From Camarhynchus parvulus (Eukaryota > Chordata > Aves > Passeriformes > Thraupidae): DNA of 64,000 bases. The stretch's first letter is position 1; every line of letters starts with the position of its first letter. The notes beneath the pieces are model-generated. The model did no database searches and was not told the DNA's origin. It worked only from the letters and a program-made list of their open reading frames with translations. This document shows, piece by piece, positions 14,656-27,100 of this stretch. The stretch spans positions 45,727,609 to 45,791,608 of the forward strand of contig NC_044574.1 in NCBI RefSeq assembly GCF_901933205.1, given 5' to 3'. The position numbers and the translations under genes were made by a program.

Positions 14656-14766
14656 GCTCGGCTGCCTTGCTGCGAGTTGGCGCGGGGCTGGCATGGCAGC
14701 GTGCCGAAGGACCGGGAGCCTTCTGCCCGCCGGGAGCGCGCGCATCACCTCTGGGGCACGCTCGAC
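14656..14766. other. Small CpG-rich islet
   Basis: About thirteen CpG dinucleotides occur in roughly 110 bp, including GTTGGCGCGGGG and GGGAGCGCGCGC. Several overlapping reading frames of 77-114 codons cross it on both strands, as expected from GC-rich sequence with few stop codons. None resembles a known protein. Confidence 0.45.
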
Positions 14767-16040
14767 ATCCCTTGGCCTGAGGCCCATGGCCTGCAATCAT
14801 GAGTCAATGCTCACACTGGGTTTGTCACCCAGCTGACAGTGTAGTGACCTTACTCCAGGACACAGATTTGGTTCCACGTGCCGCAGAAAAGATATCGTAC
14901 AAACCATTTGATCATTTTGAATGGCGCATTCACAGCACATCTTGTGAACTAACTAGATGGGTAAATTCATCCTCCTGTATTTTTGCCACACCAGAGACCT
15001 TTTTCTCATCATATCCACCACTGTTACCACTTGGTCACACCACACTAGCTCTTAGAAGGAAAGAACAACAACTGTCATTCACAGAAAGCTGAAGTTCACA
15101 ATTTTGTTAGATTAGTTTTAAAAGAAAACAGAAAATCCTATTTCTTATCTCATTTCTTACCTCTATAAACTCTTTTTCACCTCTCGCTTGGTCTGTTCAC
15201 TTTCTGCAAGTTGAAAAATGTAACTGCTTTATTTCAAAATATGCTTTTGTAAGCTTTTTCTTCCACTACCCAGAACCTCTTTTTTTATATCTAGCCTTCT
15301 CCATTTCACATTCTCACTCATCCCTTCTTGCCTTCCTTCAGGATACTTCCTTTGATCTCACTGCTGTTTTTTCCAAAGAAGGCCAAACATCTGAATAATC
15401 TAAGCAAGGTCTGCATCTGTATCTGGATATATACAGCACTCTCCTTCTCAATTCTTGGCAGCTGCATGCTCCCAAAGCACCTACACATTTTCTGCCTGTA
15501 TGACTGCCCTGCTTCCCTTCATATCCTTCAAACTTCTCTCTTCAGTTCCTGTGACCAAACTTTGCAGCTATCTTCAACTCTTTCAAAACAGTTCCCTTCA
15601 CAAATTAAAAATTAGGAAGGGACTTCTTCTAGCACATTCCCAGCTTTCTGTCCCTTTTAGTTCTGAAGCTCTCCAGCCTTTCATGTGTGTGTCACTTTAC
15701 TGTGTGTGAAATGTTCTCTGGGAAAATTTGTTGACTGGCACGAATTTCCTACCCTGCAGTTGCATGACTTAGCATGCATTAAAACAGCACAGAATTTTTC
15801 TAAACTCTACCACCTGTCTGCCCTACCCCCTTCTCAAGCATTGCTGTGGGCTTTATTTCTGACTTACCTTCCCCAAAACATTACTTATCAAGCTTCTCTC
15901 CATAAAAGACGAGAAAGCTGGAAATCCAAAGTACTGTCCTCTAGCCAGTCAAATTACAGTAAGCCTGTTGCTTCAAAAAGACCTGGTCAGTTTTACTTCT
16001 TACCTTCTCACCTCTCTCTGTGATCCCAAACAGGGAGTGT

Positions 16041-16096
16041 CTTCCTGTGAAAAGCTTCCTGAGAAAAGCTTCATGAGAAAAGCTTCCTGTGAAGCA
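16041..16096 (+). repeat. 14-bp tandem repeat, four copies
   Basis: Four adjacent 14-bp units start at 16041, 16055, 16069 and 16083. The forms are CTTCCTGTGAAAAG, CTTCCTGAGAAAAG, CTTCATGAGAAAAG and a degenerate CTTCCTGTGAAGCA. It is a short minisatellite in noncoding DNA. Confidence 0.9.
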
Positions 16097-17281
16097 GGAG
16101 CGTTTCACTGCTGAAACTCTCAGTCACCCAAGAAAAGCAAACCCAGGGTAATCGTAATCTTCCTGAGGCTTGGTGCTTCTGAAACTACCTGCTTGGAAAG
16201 CATGCCATGGGTCCCAAATCAGGAATAGTTCCCACTCCAGCCAGAATCATTTAGCATTTGCATTTCAGCTCAGAAATACTAAATATTAGTTTACAGCATG
16301 TGTTCTTCATGCTCAGAACACAAGTACCAGTAACGGTACCACAATCCCTGGAAAAGGCCTTACCTCCTAGGTTCGCATTCGGTTCTTAAAAACTCTGAAA
16401 GTAACTCAGGATAATGACAGGTATGTACTGACTCTGGAGTTGGATTCAGCCTGTTTGGGTTATTGATCTACTAATTCTCATGTTATAACACTTCTACTTC
16501 TTCAGCAATGAGGTTTCTGTATAACCTGCTCACTGCAGAATGATCTCCTTCAATGGGATAGAGGCACAGCTTCACAGGATCCTAATAGAAGTGTTTATTC
16601 AGGGGAAACTTCAAGACAAACCAGGAGGTTTTGAGGAAGTCTCAGACTACATAGTATTAATACTGAAATAACTACCATAAAAGGCAAGAAAAAATTATTT
16701 TCCATAATGCCAAAGGGATTTAGAATAACCTATGCAAGGCTATAGAGAAGAAAGAAAACATATGGCTGAAAACACTCAGGAGTATTCTGGCTTGCACGCA
16801 GTGTCATGCTTACTTATACAGTTATTCATACTTCTATATATAGCTCTGTGTATCCCCCAGATTGTCAAGGTGTTCTGGATAGTTTACATAAATAAAAACC
16901 TGACCTGTAAAGATCACTCTTTTCAGTTCCTGCCCTTTCCTTACTCTGAACAAAAATGTAGTTAACTATTTCAGAGGAAGACCGATTTTTGTGCCTGCAA
17001 ATCAGGCTACTTCATCTTTCTGTGTTGAGGGTTTGGAGCTCACATAAAGGGAAGGTGGATTTACACGTGGAAATATGAAGCCTACTTCTTTTAGCATTTG
17101 TCTTTTCCTTGTAACTAAGTTTATATACCTGCTTAGCAAGGGAGGTCCAATATCAAGGTGAAATTGCTACTGCATTTCTTTTTTTTTCTTTTTTTTTTCC
17201 AAAACACTTTAACCTCAGCTTCATACGGCTGATTCTGGCAACTGTTCACATATTGTCAGGATGTTGTGGAGGTCAGCAGCA

Positions 17282-17353
17282 GACTAAGCAGGTTCCACGA
17301 ACTATGTATGGGTCAGACTAAGACCAGGCAGGTTCCACAAACTACGTATGGGA
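17282..17353 (+). repeat. Imperfect 34/38-bp tandem duplication
   Basis: Copy one (17282-17315) and copy two (17316-17353) share GACTAAG, GCAGGTTCCAC, AACTA and GTATGGG. Copy two has a 4-bp insertion and a few substitutions, so it is older than the 9509 duplication. Confidence 0.85.
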
Positions 17354-20313
17354 CTGCTAACTGAATGGCAGAGGCTGGTGTTATGGAGAGTGGGCTACCA
17401 AACCACCAGCAGTCCACAGCAGAGCTCGGGTATCCTGCAGGACAGCTGCATTCACAAGGGGATCTGACCTGTGTATTCTGTGGTCACCAAACCTGCATAC
17501 CTGACTTCTGGTCAAACCTAAGGACCATCTCTCCAGCAGCATTCAGATGTTTGGAGAGTCAGACTGGTATTTCTGTAATTCCACAGAGTTTCTATTTGTT
17601 TGTAAATCCCCAGGACGTGTCCATCTGCATGTCCATGTGCTTAAACACCACTGCACATTTTGGCCCATCTTTCTCTCATGTCTTCAGTCTGGCACTCAGG
17701 TTTTGCTGAGTGCCACGCCGCTGTCCCTTTGTAGCCTCGGCAGGAATAGCCAGGCTTCCCTCCGTGTCCCTGAGCACTGCGGGCACGCCCCCAGCAGCCT
17801 GGCTGTGCGTGGAGAGCTGCTTCCTCAGCAGCTGGCTCACAGCCAGCCAGGAGGCTGCCTCCAAAGCACGTGGATGCACATGCAGCTTTTTCCAGCACGG
17901 CAAAGCTGTTCCTCTCCAAATCTTGAGATCAAGGTACTCAGAAGGTGCCAGCTTGTTTCTCCCTTAGGAGTTTGTCCATTCTGCCTACAGGAAAACTCTT
18001 ACGTGCTTGAAAGTTTCACAGCAATGATTCCCAAGTTTAGACAACAATGAACACACAAGCAGTAGAGCAGCAGTGAAAGCAGTTCTCAGTGCTTCATGCA
18101 CGCACAGAGCTGATGTTAGTCACGCACAGCAGCCAGATCAAAATCCAGCCTGTTACTTCATGATCCCTGATCACTGTGGGAATCATTCTGTTGCCTGCTT
18201 AGCAGCAGTCACCTCACCACTGCGTTCTCCTCCTGCATTTGCTGGTTTTCCCCATTACACAACACACTTAGCTATTTTTCCTGAATTAAAGTTACTCCCA
18301 TTCCTTGCATATTTCCGTGATTACTCTGTGATTATCTATGATGTAATTAAGAGTTCTGCCATTTGGCATGGTGTATGCTTTCTGGAGTAATGCAGCACTC
18401 TGCACTCCTACTTGGTGCCTTCTGGTTTCCAAGCAAGGCCATGGGAGGACAGATGTTCAGCTGAGCAGCAGAAGAGTTTCTCACTGAGACCTAACCTTCT
18501 TGGCTTCATGGAAAATCTGTTTATTCTCCCCGCAAATATCCAAAATATTTTGGAATAACAGAAACAGAATTCTTCAGCTTAAGCATATTTCCTCCTTTTT
18601 CACTATAATTAGGAATTGCCTGGAGTGACTCACCTTTCCCCATACACCCCCTCTTGACGACTTCCTCCTGGACTGTACTCTCCCAGCAATGCTGGCAGCC
18701 ATCGGGGTGTGAGAGAAGAAAGGGACAACCACCCTGGGTATTTTCTTCAGACAGAATTGTTCCTGAAGTGTTCTTTCTTTGGTGTGTTCATAATTGTCCA
18801 TAAAATAATGAAAGGAAAAACATGCCTATGTTAGCCTGTCAAGGGAAGGAAGCAGGGCAAGAGGCTTGTTTTTAATTAGTTGTTTTGTGAACATTTGTGC
18901 AAGGACAGAGTCTGCTGCCAAACAGCATCTCAATTAGCATGTCCCTGTGGGCAGACCTTGCTTGGATTGATCTGTGACTTACAAAGGTGACAGAGAGAAG
19001 ATGCAGAAAGGATTAATTTGCTTTTTTATTACCCCCCTCTTTTTTGGTGCTAGGAGAGGAGACTGGTACAGTGGGTGGTGTCTTAACTGGGAGCAGTGAC
19101 CCAGTTCAATAAACCTGGCTTGGCTCCTGTGGGATTGGAGTGAGACAGTGCAGAAGAGCAGGCTGGGACCATACCAGGCACAGAGCAAGAAGCTGTTTCT
19201 AGTGTTTTATTAGGGAAGAGAGGTGAAACATGAAGCAGTAAGGCAAGGATGAGGAAGGATTTAAGAAAGTAAAAGTACACTGAGCAAAGACACACAAACC
19301 CAGAGAGCAGGTTTTGTCCCTGGTTGATAATTCTTTGCAAAGTATTTATCAAGTTCTCCAAACTTGGAGAGGTTTTTGGGGAGGGCTGGAATTGAAGGAA
19401 AGGAATACTTTTTTCCTAAGAAAAAGTTAATGAAGAGTATTTTTCCCTACTGAAAACAAGGTGTGCATCCTTAAAAAGCCATGATATTTCACCAGAGAGA
19501 TATTTTAGAGGTTTTGGTGTTTTTGTCACACAGCAGAATGGTGTTTTGCATCACTGAAACTCCCTGAGGAGTGCAGTAGCATTTCTCAGCATGTTAATTG
19601 TTACATAGTGCAGCGGGTAGCTTCTGCTCAGGAGAGGGGGGTGGCAGTGAAGAGATTAAAATGATGATTCAATCAGGAGACTCTCAGAAATCTGCCTAGT
19701 GACATTTTTTTTTTTCTTAAAAGACTCAGGCTCTGTGGCATAGTTACAAAGGAGGAGTCTTAATTAAAATTAGCAGGCAGATGAAGCATTTGAATGGGCA
19801 TCTTTCAATTCTTTTTCCCTTTCAGTTCACAGTAAACCCTCTTCTCCTTTTTTGTCTTTTCTCACAACAGCTTAAGTTTGCTTGAACAGTTTTGCTTGTC
19901 CATTTTCTTTCCATCACAAAAAAAAAAATCCTTTAAATTGTAGTCTCTCTAGAGTGCCACACAAATAACTTGCATTTCTATGATTCCTTTCAGCCAAGAA
20001 CAATTTAGAGGCAGTTCTGATTATCAGCCTGTGAGTTAGTCTGTATATCACTCACTATCCCGTTGTAGTTTGTGAAACAGGCACAGAAATTAACTTAGGG
20101 TCTGCATCATGATTAGCTTTTGCTGGGTGTCCCTAACAGGAGTTACACATGGCTTATTTGCAAGTGTATCAGATCAGAACAGAAATGTTGTTCAACTCTG
20201 GTTCCAGTGCTTCTGACACCTGTTGACAGTTAGGGGTAAAATTTTATGCACTAGGACAGACAAGCAGAAACTAACTGTGGAGATCCTAAAGCTAAAATGA
20301 GTCCTTGAGCTTT

Positions 20314-20316
<3 letters not shown>

Positions 20317-20371
<55 letters not shown>

Positions 20372-20376
20372 CACAC
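20317..20376 (+). repeat. (AC)22(AT)5(AC)3 microsatellite
   Basis: A perfect AC dinucleotide run spans 20317-20360 (22 units), followed by AT repeats at 20361-20370 and AC again to 20376. Minus-strand translation gives a Cys-Val repeat that is not a protein. Confidence 0.98.
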
Positions 20377-23300
20377 CGTGCAAGATTTCACTGCTACTAG
20401 CAAAAGTCATGTCATACTACATTAATTCATATATAGGTGTTATAAATTATGGTAATCAACAATTTAATTTGCACCTCCTGTTTCACTACCCTTTCATCAT
20501 GCAGGAAAAGCAGGCAAAGGTACATTGCATGCTTCCACCAGAGAAATGAAAGCCCAAACCCATTTCATATCCTTAAACCAAATTCTTCTGACTAAGCAGA
20601 TAGGAAAGAAAGCACGTACTCTTGAGTAAGTATCAGCATTTAAAGGACAGACAAATGAAATCTATTTTTGATTATCATCATCATATAACCATAAACAGAA
20701 CACAAGGCCAAATAACTTGGCTTTTAAGTTTCTTATATTCCTAGATTCAGGAATAGCTTTCAGCTCAGCATCTTGCTGTGTATTTACTTTGCCAGGCAGA
20801 ACAAGCCAGCTTGCTGTATTTCTTGCTAGAGTTGGAATTAAAATGTAGATTCAAAGCAGATGGGGATGTTTCTGCAGCAGCTGAATAGAAATACACAGAA
20901 AATGAGAAAATTCGTCCCTCCCCTCCCCCTCCCAAACAAAGTCAGCTATCATCTCCTTCTGACAAAGGCCTATTCTTCTGCAGACCACATAAAATTATCT
21001 ATCTGGTGAAGATCTGAATTTATGTACTATCAGAGCCCTTTGTGAAGTGCTGGTGAGCCCTTGGGCCAGCAGAGCCTCATTGCTCACAAGGCCGCTCCTC
21101 GAGAGGAGCAGAGCGACCTCTGTTCAGGAACTCCTTCAACGCTTGTTTTACATACAAAGGGAAGGGAAAACAAAACAACCAGAACCAAAATCAGCGAAAC
21201 AGAAAATGATTTCCTAGATGGCTGGTACCTCACCATCACTCAGTCTAACCTGTTCTGTATTGGAGCAGCACAACAGAGCCATCCTCCTGGATTAGAGGTT
21301 AGTAAGCACAGACAGCTGGTCTCCCCCTGGATCTCTCCCCTACACTGACCTTGCACAGGGAATCCCTCCCTCCTTTATCCTTAAATAAACTCCTGTCGCC
21401 CCTGAAACCTGAATAACTGTGCCATCTCACAGTCACATTGCCTCTGCATCTGTCAGGCATCATTGTGAACCACATTTGTTTCCAGCAGGGAGTTTCAAGT
21501 CATTACCTGCCTAAAACAGGATTCAATCATTGTGTTAGTGACTCTGAGAGTTTTCTTTACCAAGGCACAGGAAGATTTCTTCTATTTGGATTTTTCTTTT
21601 CTCAGCTATTAACTAGGCATTTCATCAGATGATGACTTAAAATAATCGAACAAGAACAAATCAAAAAAACCCATCCCCCCTCTTTCTTTCTCTAGAAAGT
21701 CAGTAAATCGATTCAGTTTCAAATCTGAATGCTAATCTCTGCCATTCTACCCTTGGTGGGTGCATTTTACTTCTACAAGCTTTGGATTCCCCTCTTCACT
21801 GTTGCGGCTTCTTTTTCTTAGTCTTTTCAGTATAATTAGTCTCAGCTGTGATACTACATATTTTCTTCTTCCCCTGGGCAAAATATCCCCCCCAGTTTCT
21901 GTCTGTGCTTTCCCTCCCTCTTTAAATAGTAATTTACCTTTTAAGAAAACACAACTGCCTCCCTCCATGATACTGTCCTTATCTCCTCTATGCACAGCAA
22001 GAACAAGAATTTCTACTTCTTGAGAAAACACCCATAAGCTCAAGGAGAGAAAAGGTCAACTGTGACAAGGATTATGCATTTCTGAAACTCCTTCTCCTAT
22101 CTACAAAGATTCCTATTTTATGTCCGAGCTACAGAACTCAGGTTTAGCCTTGCAAAACCAAAAATCTTGCTATAGCACTTGTATCACCTGCTACAAGGTG
22201 ATGATACTGTTCTTTGTTATTCAAACAAAAGCTTGTTTTTCTGAATTGCTAAAATGCCATTTAAAGCTAGGAAATAATCCCTTTCCTTCACCCCTAAAGT
22301 TAGCTTAGAAAAATTTTAGCTCTCTTTTACAATTGGAAGAAATAAAAGAAAAAGGTTATAGAACTTTTTCTGTGAGACAAGAAGTATAAGCACAAGATTT
22401 TCCTAGATTTTCTTTCTTCCTCAGCAGCCCTCAAATACAGCTAAAGTTGAAAGGAAGACAATAAAAGCAACCAGCTGTGAGGACTGTAGAATTGAGGAAA
22501 GAAAGATTTCTGCCCATCCAACACTGATTCAGTTTTCCTCTGCAAAGCATTTTTAGTTCTGCTTTTAAGACAGACACTGAACATGGACCAAAGTCAGATG
22601 GGGCATTAATTTACATACCTTCCTGAGTGTGGGGAATCTTTCAGGAATATCCCTCTTATCTAAGACCTTGTGCTGTCATTTTGGCTTTTCGAGGCTCTGC
22701 CTCAAATGCTCAGATGCTAAACATACATTCAGGATCAATATCATGTAGGGCAGGAAACTAATGCATCTACTTTGTGCATTTAAAATCACCAAAAATTTTA
22801 AGTGAAGAAGCACAGTTTCTCATTTTTCATCTGGGTGGCTTGACTTTAACTAAGCTTGCTGTCATGACTAGAGATAACAAGTGATAGAACTGTGTAAATC
22901 TTCCCAGCAGATGATCTATTTGACAGCCTAACATTGTCAAATGCACTGTCTAAGTATAACATTAAAAGAGAAAGCTGATGATCTTTGCTCTTTTGAGGTG
23001 TCAGGTACTTAATATCATCTGTCTTCTTCATTCAGATACTATAAATCTATTTTTTCCCTTTTAAGAAAAGACAAGACTAGAATGAGATGAGAAGATGAGA
23101 AATACAGAAAATAGAGTTAAAATATAAAGGGGGTTTTTGTTATTTTTTTTAAAAGGCTTACAGAAGAGCTTCCCTTCAAGCAAAAAATACAAAGAATGCA
23201 AATAAACATTGTCAAGCCATGAAACACTCAGTGCTACAACAGAAGAGCACTGTGGGAGTTATTGAGGCATGACCAATATACAAAATACCACCTCTACTTT

Positions 23301-24122
23301 TCCTGTAATAGACGGTAGCGCCTTTAAGTTACTAGAATCTGTAATGTTTCTGCATAAAAATCTGATATCTGGCCTAGTCAACAGCAGTTTTTCCATCCAT
23401 TGCAGTGGATGCAAAAGTTTATGGTCCTTTTTTCCACGTACAGTCCACAGAAATGAAAGTATTAATAAAGTGACAAATAATTTTGCAGGTATGTAAGTTG
23501 TTATATCTAAAACTAAATCTAAATTATGATAAGGCCACAAATGAGAAAAAAAGTCAATAACAGATTGTTACAGCTGCTCCTCTTTTCAGTCAGCTTATTG
23601 AAAACCCAGTAAGTCTCAACTCAAGCAAGTTCATTTAAAACTTAAAAGCTTAGCTGTTTGTTTTACAATGCCTATGAATAGCTCATCCCTGAGCTTCTGG
23701 TCGGAAAAAAACATCCTATATCCTGTCCTATGTGCTCAATGTTTTGCCATGCCACGCTGTACACAGTTCATGGCCTGTGGCCACTGTTTTACAGTGTCTG
23801 GCCACCCTGAATCCTTCAGGGAGTGTCACTCAGTTATGGCTCAGCATAACATGCACTAGTTACTGTTCATGTCTTCATGTGTGAAGTGCAAATCTTCTCC
23901 TGAAACATAGTGTTGGCAGTACTTGCCTTAATTAACCTGGTTCTGTGTATTAAAAATACATGTCTGTAGATTTAACAGAAAGAAACAATAATGATGCTCA
24001 GTGCTTACAAAATGTTTTTCCTGTGTTTTGTGCATTGTTATGTATTGGTTACTGCAATTCCCTGTGAGTCTGTATCTGTGGGTGTGACCTATATGAGCCA
24101 AACAACTGGCAAAGGCTGCTGC

Positions 24123-24142
24123 CCTGCTCCAGCTGGAGCAGG
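24123..24142. repeat. Perfect 20-bp palindrome
   Basis: CCTGCTCCAG is followed directly by its reverse complement CTGGAGCAGG. It contains CAGCTG, an E-box core, at its centre. It lies in noncoding upstream sequence. Confidence 0.9.
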
Positions 24143-27100
24143 AAGGAAGTGGTGTCATGTGCAAGCCCCAGCATCATTCAGTAACTCTCTGTGGGGAGTA
24201 GGAGGGCTCTCCAGAGACAGCCTCAAAGAAGTGCCTTCACAAATCCCACAGGTGCGATCTCAGTGTGTGTGCTGGTGCCAGGCTAGATGGGAGGAGAGTA
24301 TTCCAGTGCAAGTTGGCAGAACTGGGAAGGCCTATGGAGCTGCTCTGCACTGGGAGGGGTCAGAAGGTCGCATGGGCCAGCTCCTATAAAGACTGATTTG
24401 AAAAGTTATTGCAGGTACTTGGAAATGAGTGCCATAGTTGCAAACCACAAGCTGAAACCTTCAAATAAGTCAGCACAAATTCTGCAGTAGGCTCCTAGCA
24501 AGCCAGATTCAGGGGGAAACCTCTGTAATTAACACCCAAGAAAGGTCATTGTCTGCTGATTCCAGGGTTCACAGGCCAACCCCCACAGGTGCTGCAGGGG
24601 CATCCCAAAAATGGAAACTTGAAGACTTTTGGTTGGCAGTCCTTGGTAATTTCATCTCTAATGACTACTGTCAGTGTTTTTGTTATCAAATCTTTTAGCC
24701 ACAGTCTCTAGCTGCTGCAATGGCTTCCTCCAGCTTCAGCTTCCTGCAGTTCTGTGGAGCACATTCCCTCATCCCCATCCACTTCCTCTTGTTAACCTTG
24801 TAATGGAAAATCTCTCAAAATCTCTCTCTGTCTCTCTTCCTTGTTGCTATCTGAAGTACACCAATCTTTCCTCCAAAACAAATACAATCTGACACAACAA
24901 ACAGAGGGAGAGTTATTACTGCTGACCACATATTTAATCTTTCATAGCAATTTCCTTTGGAATCCTGATTGAGCTTTTTAGTATTCGGTAGACACAGGCT
25001 GTTCCCAATGTGTCTGTTGTAAAGGGGACTGCAAATCCTTGAGCTTTGTAATTTTCCCCTTTAATTTAAAGCAACAGCAGTGTATACCAGCATCTAGTTG
25101 TTTCCATGATAGCCTGTTTGACCAAGTCAGGATTTCAAACCAAACTTCAAAGAAGCATCTTCTATATTATGGAGGTTTGATTCATTTACAAGGCTGTGCG
25201 CATTTTTACAAAGCAGTTCCTCAGCCATTAGCCCACAGTACCAGACTGGTTTTAGCATAATCTCAGGATCTTTTCTCTAATTCACTGGTAGCAGCGCCAC
25301 TAGAGTTAAAATGTTTTGGTGTTCTGTTTTAGCTCTAACATCTTTTTGCTGATTTCCGAGTATCTTGTTTTACAATAGCCTCCTTCAGGCAATAGAGTCC
25401 AGAGCAAAATTTAATCTTCAGAGGAGCATAACAAAAGGAATCAGCCTTAGTTACCAAAAGATCATTAAGTAGTACCAGCTGTTTTCAAGACATTGAATTT
25501 TTTCAATGAAGACAGAAAAACTGAAGCACAGACTAAGACTTTTGTGCTGCCTGGTTATACTGCAGTGTATGAGAAAACATCTAACAACTGTGAAGGTATC
25601 TCTGCCTCCACAGCTCCAAGGGCTGGGGCAGGGAGCTCAGGCAGGGGCAGGTTGGGAGCTGCTGGGATCCCCAGCAATTTCTAGGATGGGACTGGGACTC
25701 TGCTGGGTGATGCTGACACATGCTCTGTATACACTGCATGCTCAGCTGGCCCCTCTGCTTGAAGAGAGGAGCATGGTTTTCTTGGGATCTATCAGTCATA
25801 GGACTTTAGAAGTGCTAGAGGGAAAAGGTAGGAAATAGGATGGGCTTGGAGCCATCAGCACCCTGAACACAGAGTCCAAACAGCTTCATAACATAATTTC
25901 TCTCTGTCATGCTGCTACATTTGATGCTCAGCAGTACGGGGACATGTTCTGTCTCTAGCATTCACTTGATTTGCTAGTCCTCCACATGCTTTTTTAAAGG
26001 TTAACTGCAGGTACTGCAGGATATTTTTTCCCCCATTTTGTTTTAATTTCTAATTTTAGGTGCAACTAACTTTTCAGAATATTTGCTTAATCACCAATAC
26101 CTATGAAAGACTTTTAAGACAATTTTGGTTTGGGAAGCTGAGGCACACATCTCATTTATTAAACACCGTTTCCACAGAAAGCTTTTGTGAGCTAGATGAG
26201 GCTGTTAGGAAGGCTTGTTTGCTGGGGAGTGTAATAAGCAGATAAATTTTGCCATTCATCCTTGTCTCGCACCCTTCCCACAGTAAAATTATTAGCTCAT
26301 TTTCTCATAATCAACCTGGCTGACCCTCAAAGGTTAACAACCAAAGATAAAGTACCCTTATATGCATTTGACAGTAGCATTCATACTAGCTTAACTGACT
26401 GTATTAGACATTGAGTATCCTGATAGATGTCTCCTCTCTTCTCCCAACTCTCCATGCCTTTATTTTTCCTAAAAAAAGCAGCTGTTCATTGCCCCCAGAG
26501 GCTGTATAGAAGTACCACTACCAGTCACAGTCTGCACTGTATTTCTTCTGAGTAAAACCAGTTGCATAAATCAGATCTTAATCCTTGCCTATCATCCTTG
26601 CTTTGCCCTCAAAACTGTTCTCTTCCTGCAGTGTTTTGGGGGCTCAAGAGCGACAGAAGGACCATAGGTTTGTGTTGGCAAGAAAAGCAGGGACTGTGCT
26701 GTGCAATCCACTTGGCACATGAGGACACGCACATGCTTATGGGAACTGAAGCACACAATGCAGGGCGTTCTCTCCTACACCTGCATTCCTGAGCTCAAGA
26801 CCACCACAGCTATGAGGCTGCTGGCTGAAGGACTAGCCTGGCAAACACTCTGCATAACCTTGCCAGGCAGGAGCAGTTCTGCAGGGCTTGTGGGATCAAG
26901 TCTTCATTGCTGGAGGTGTGGATTTAAAGAATGAAAAGTCACCTGACCCTTTTGAGGAGAGTTCCCCCGCTTAGGTTCCCTTAGGAAGACTAAAGAGAGG
27001 AATTTAAAAAGCTTCCATTAACTTTCATCGTCTGTAGGAAATATGTTTACTTAAGCTGAAAAAAGTCTCGGCTATGATTTATGAGTTTCATTCAAAGTAG

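Noticed and set aside
14531..14836. Reading frames of 77-114 codons on both strands over the CpG islet
   Set aside because: Overlapping open frames on both strands are expected from GC-rich sequence lacking stops, and no homology was recognised.
17547..18050. 167-codon plus-strand frame upstream of TET2
   Set aside because: Overlapping frames occur on both strands, it shows no recognisable domain, and its composition matches the surrounding noncoding sequence.
20192..20410. Minus-strand frame with a Cys-Val repeat
   Set aside because: It is the translation of the AC microsatellite.
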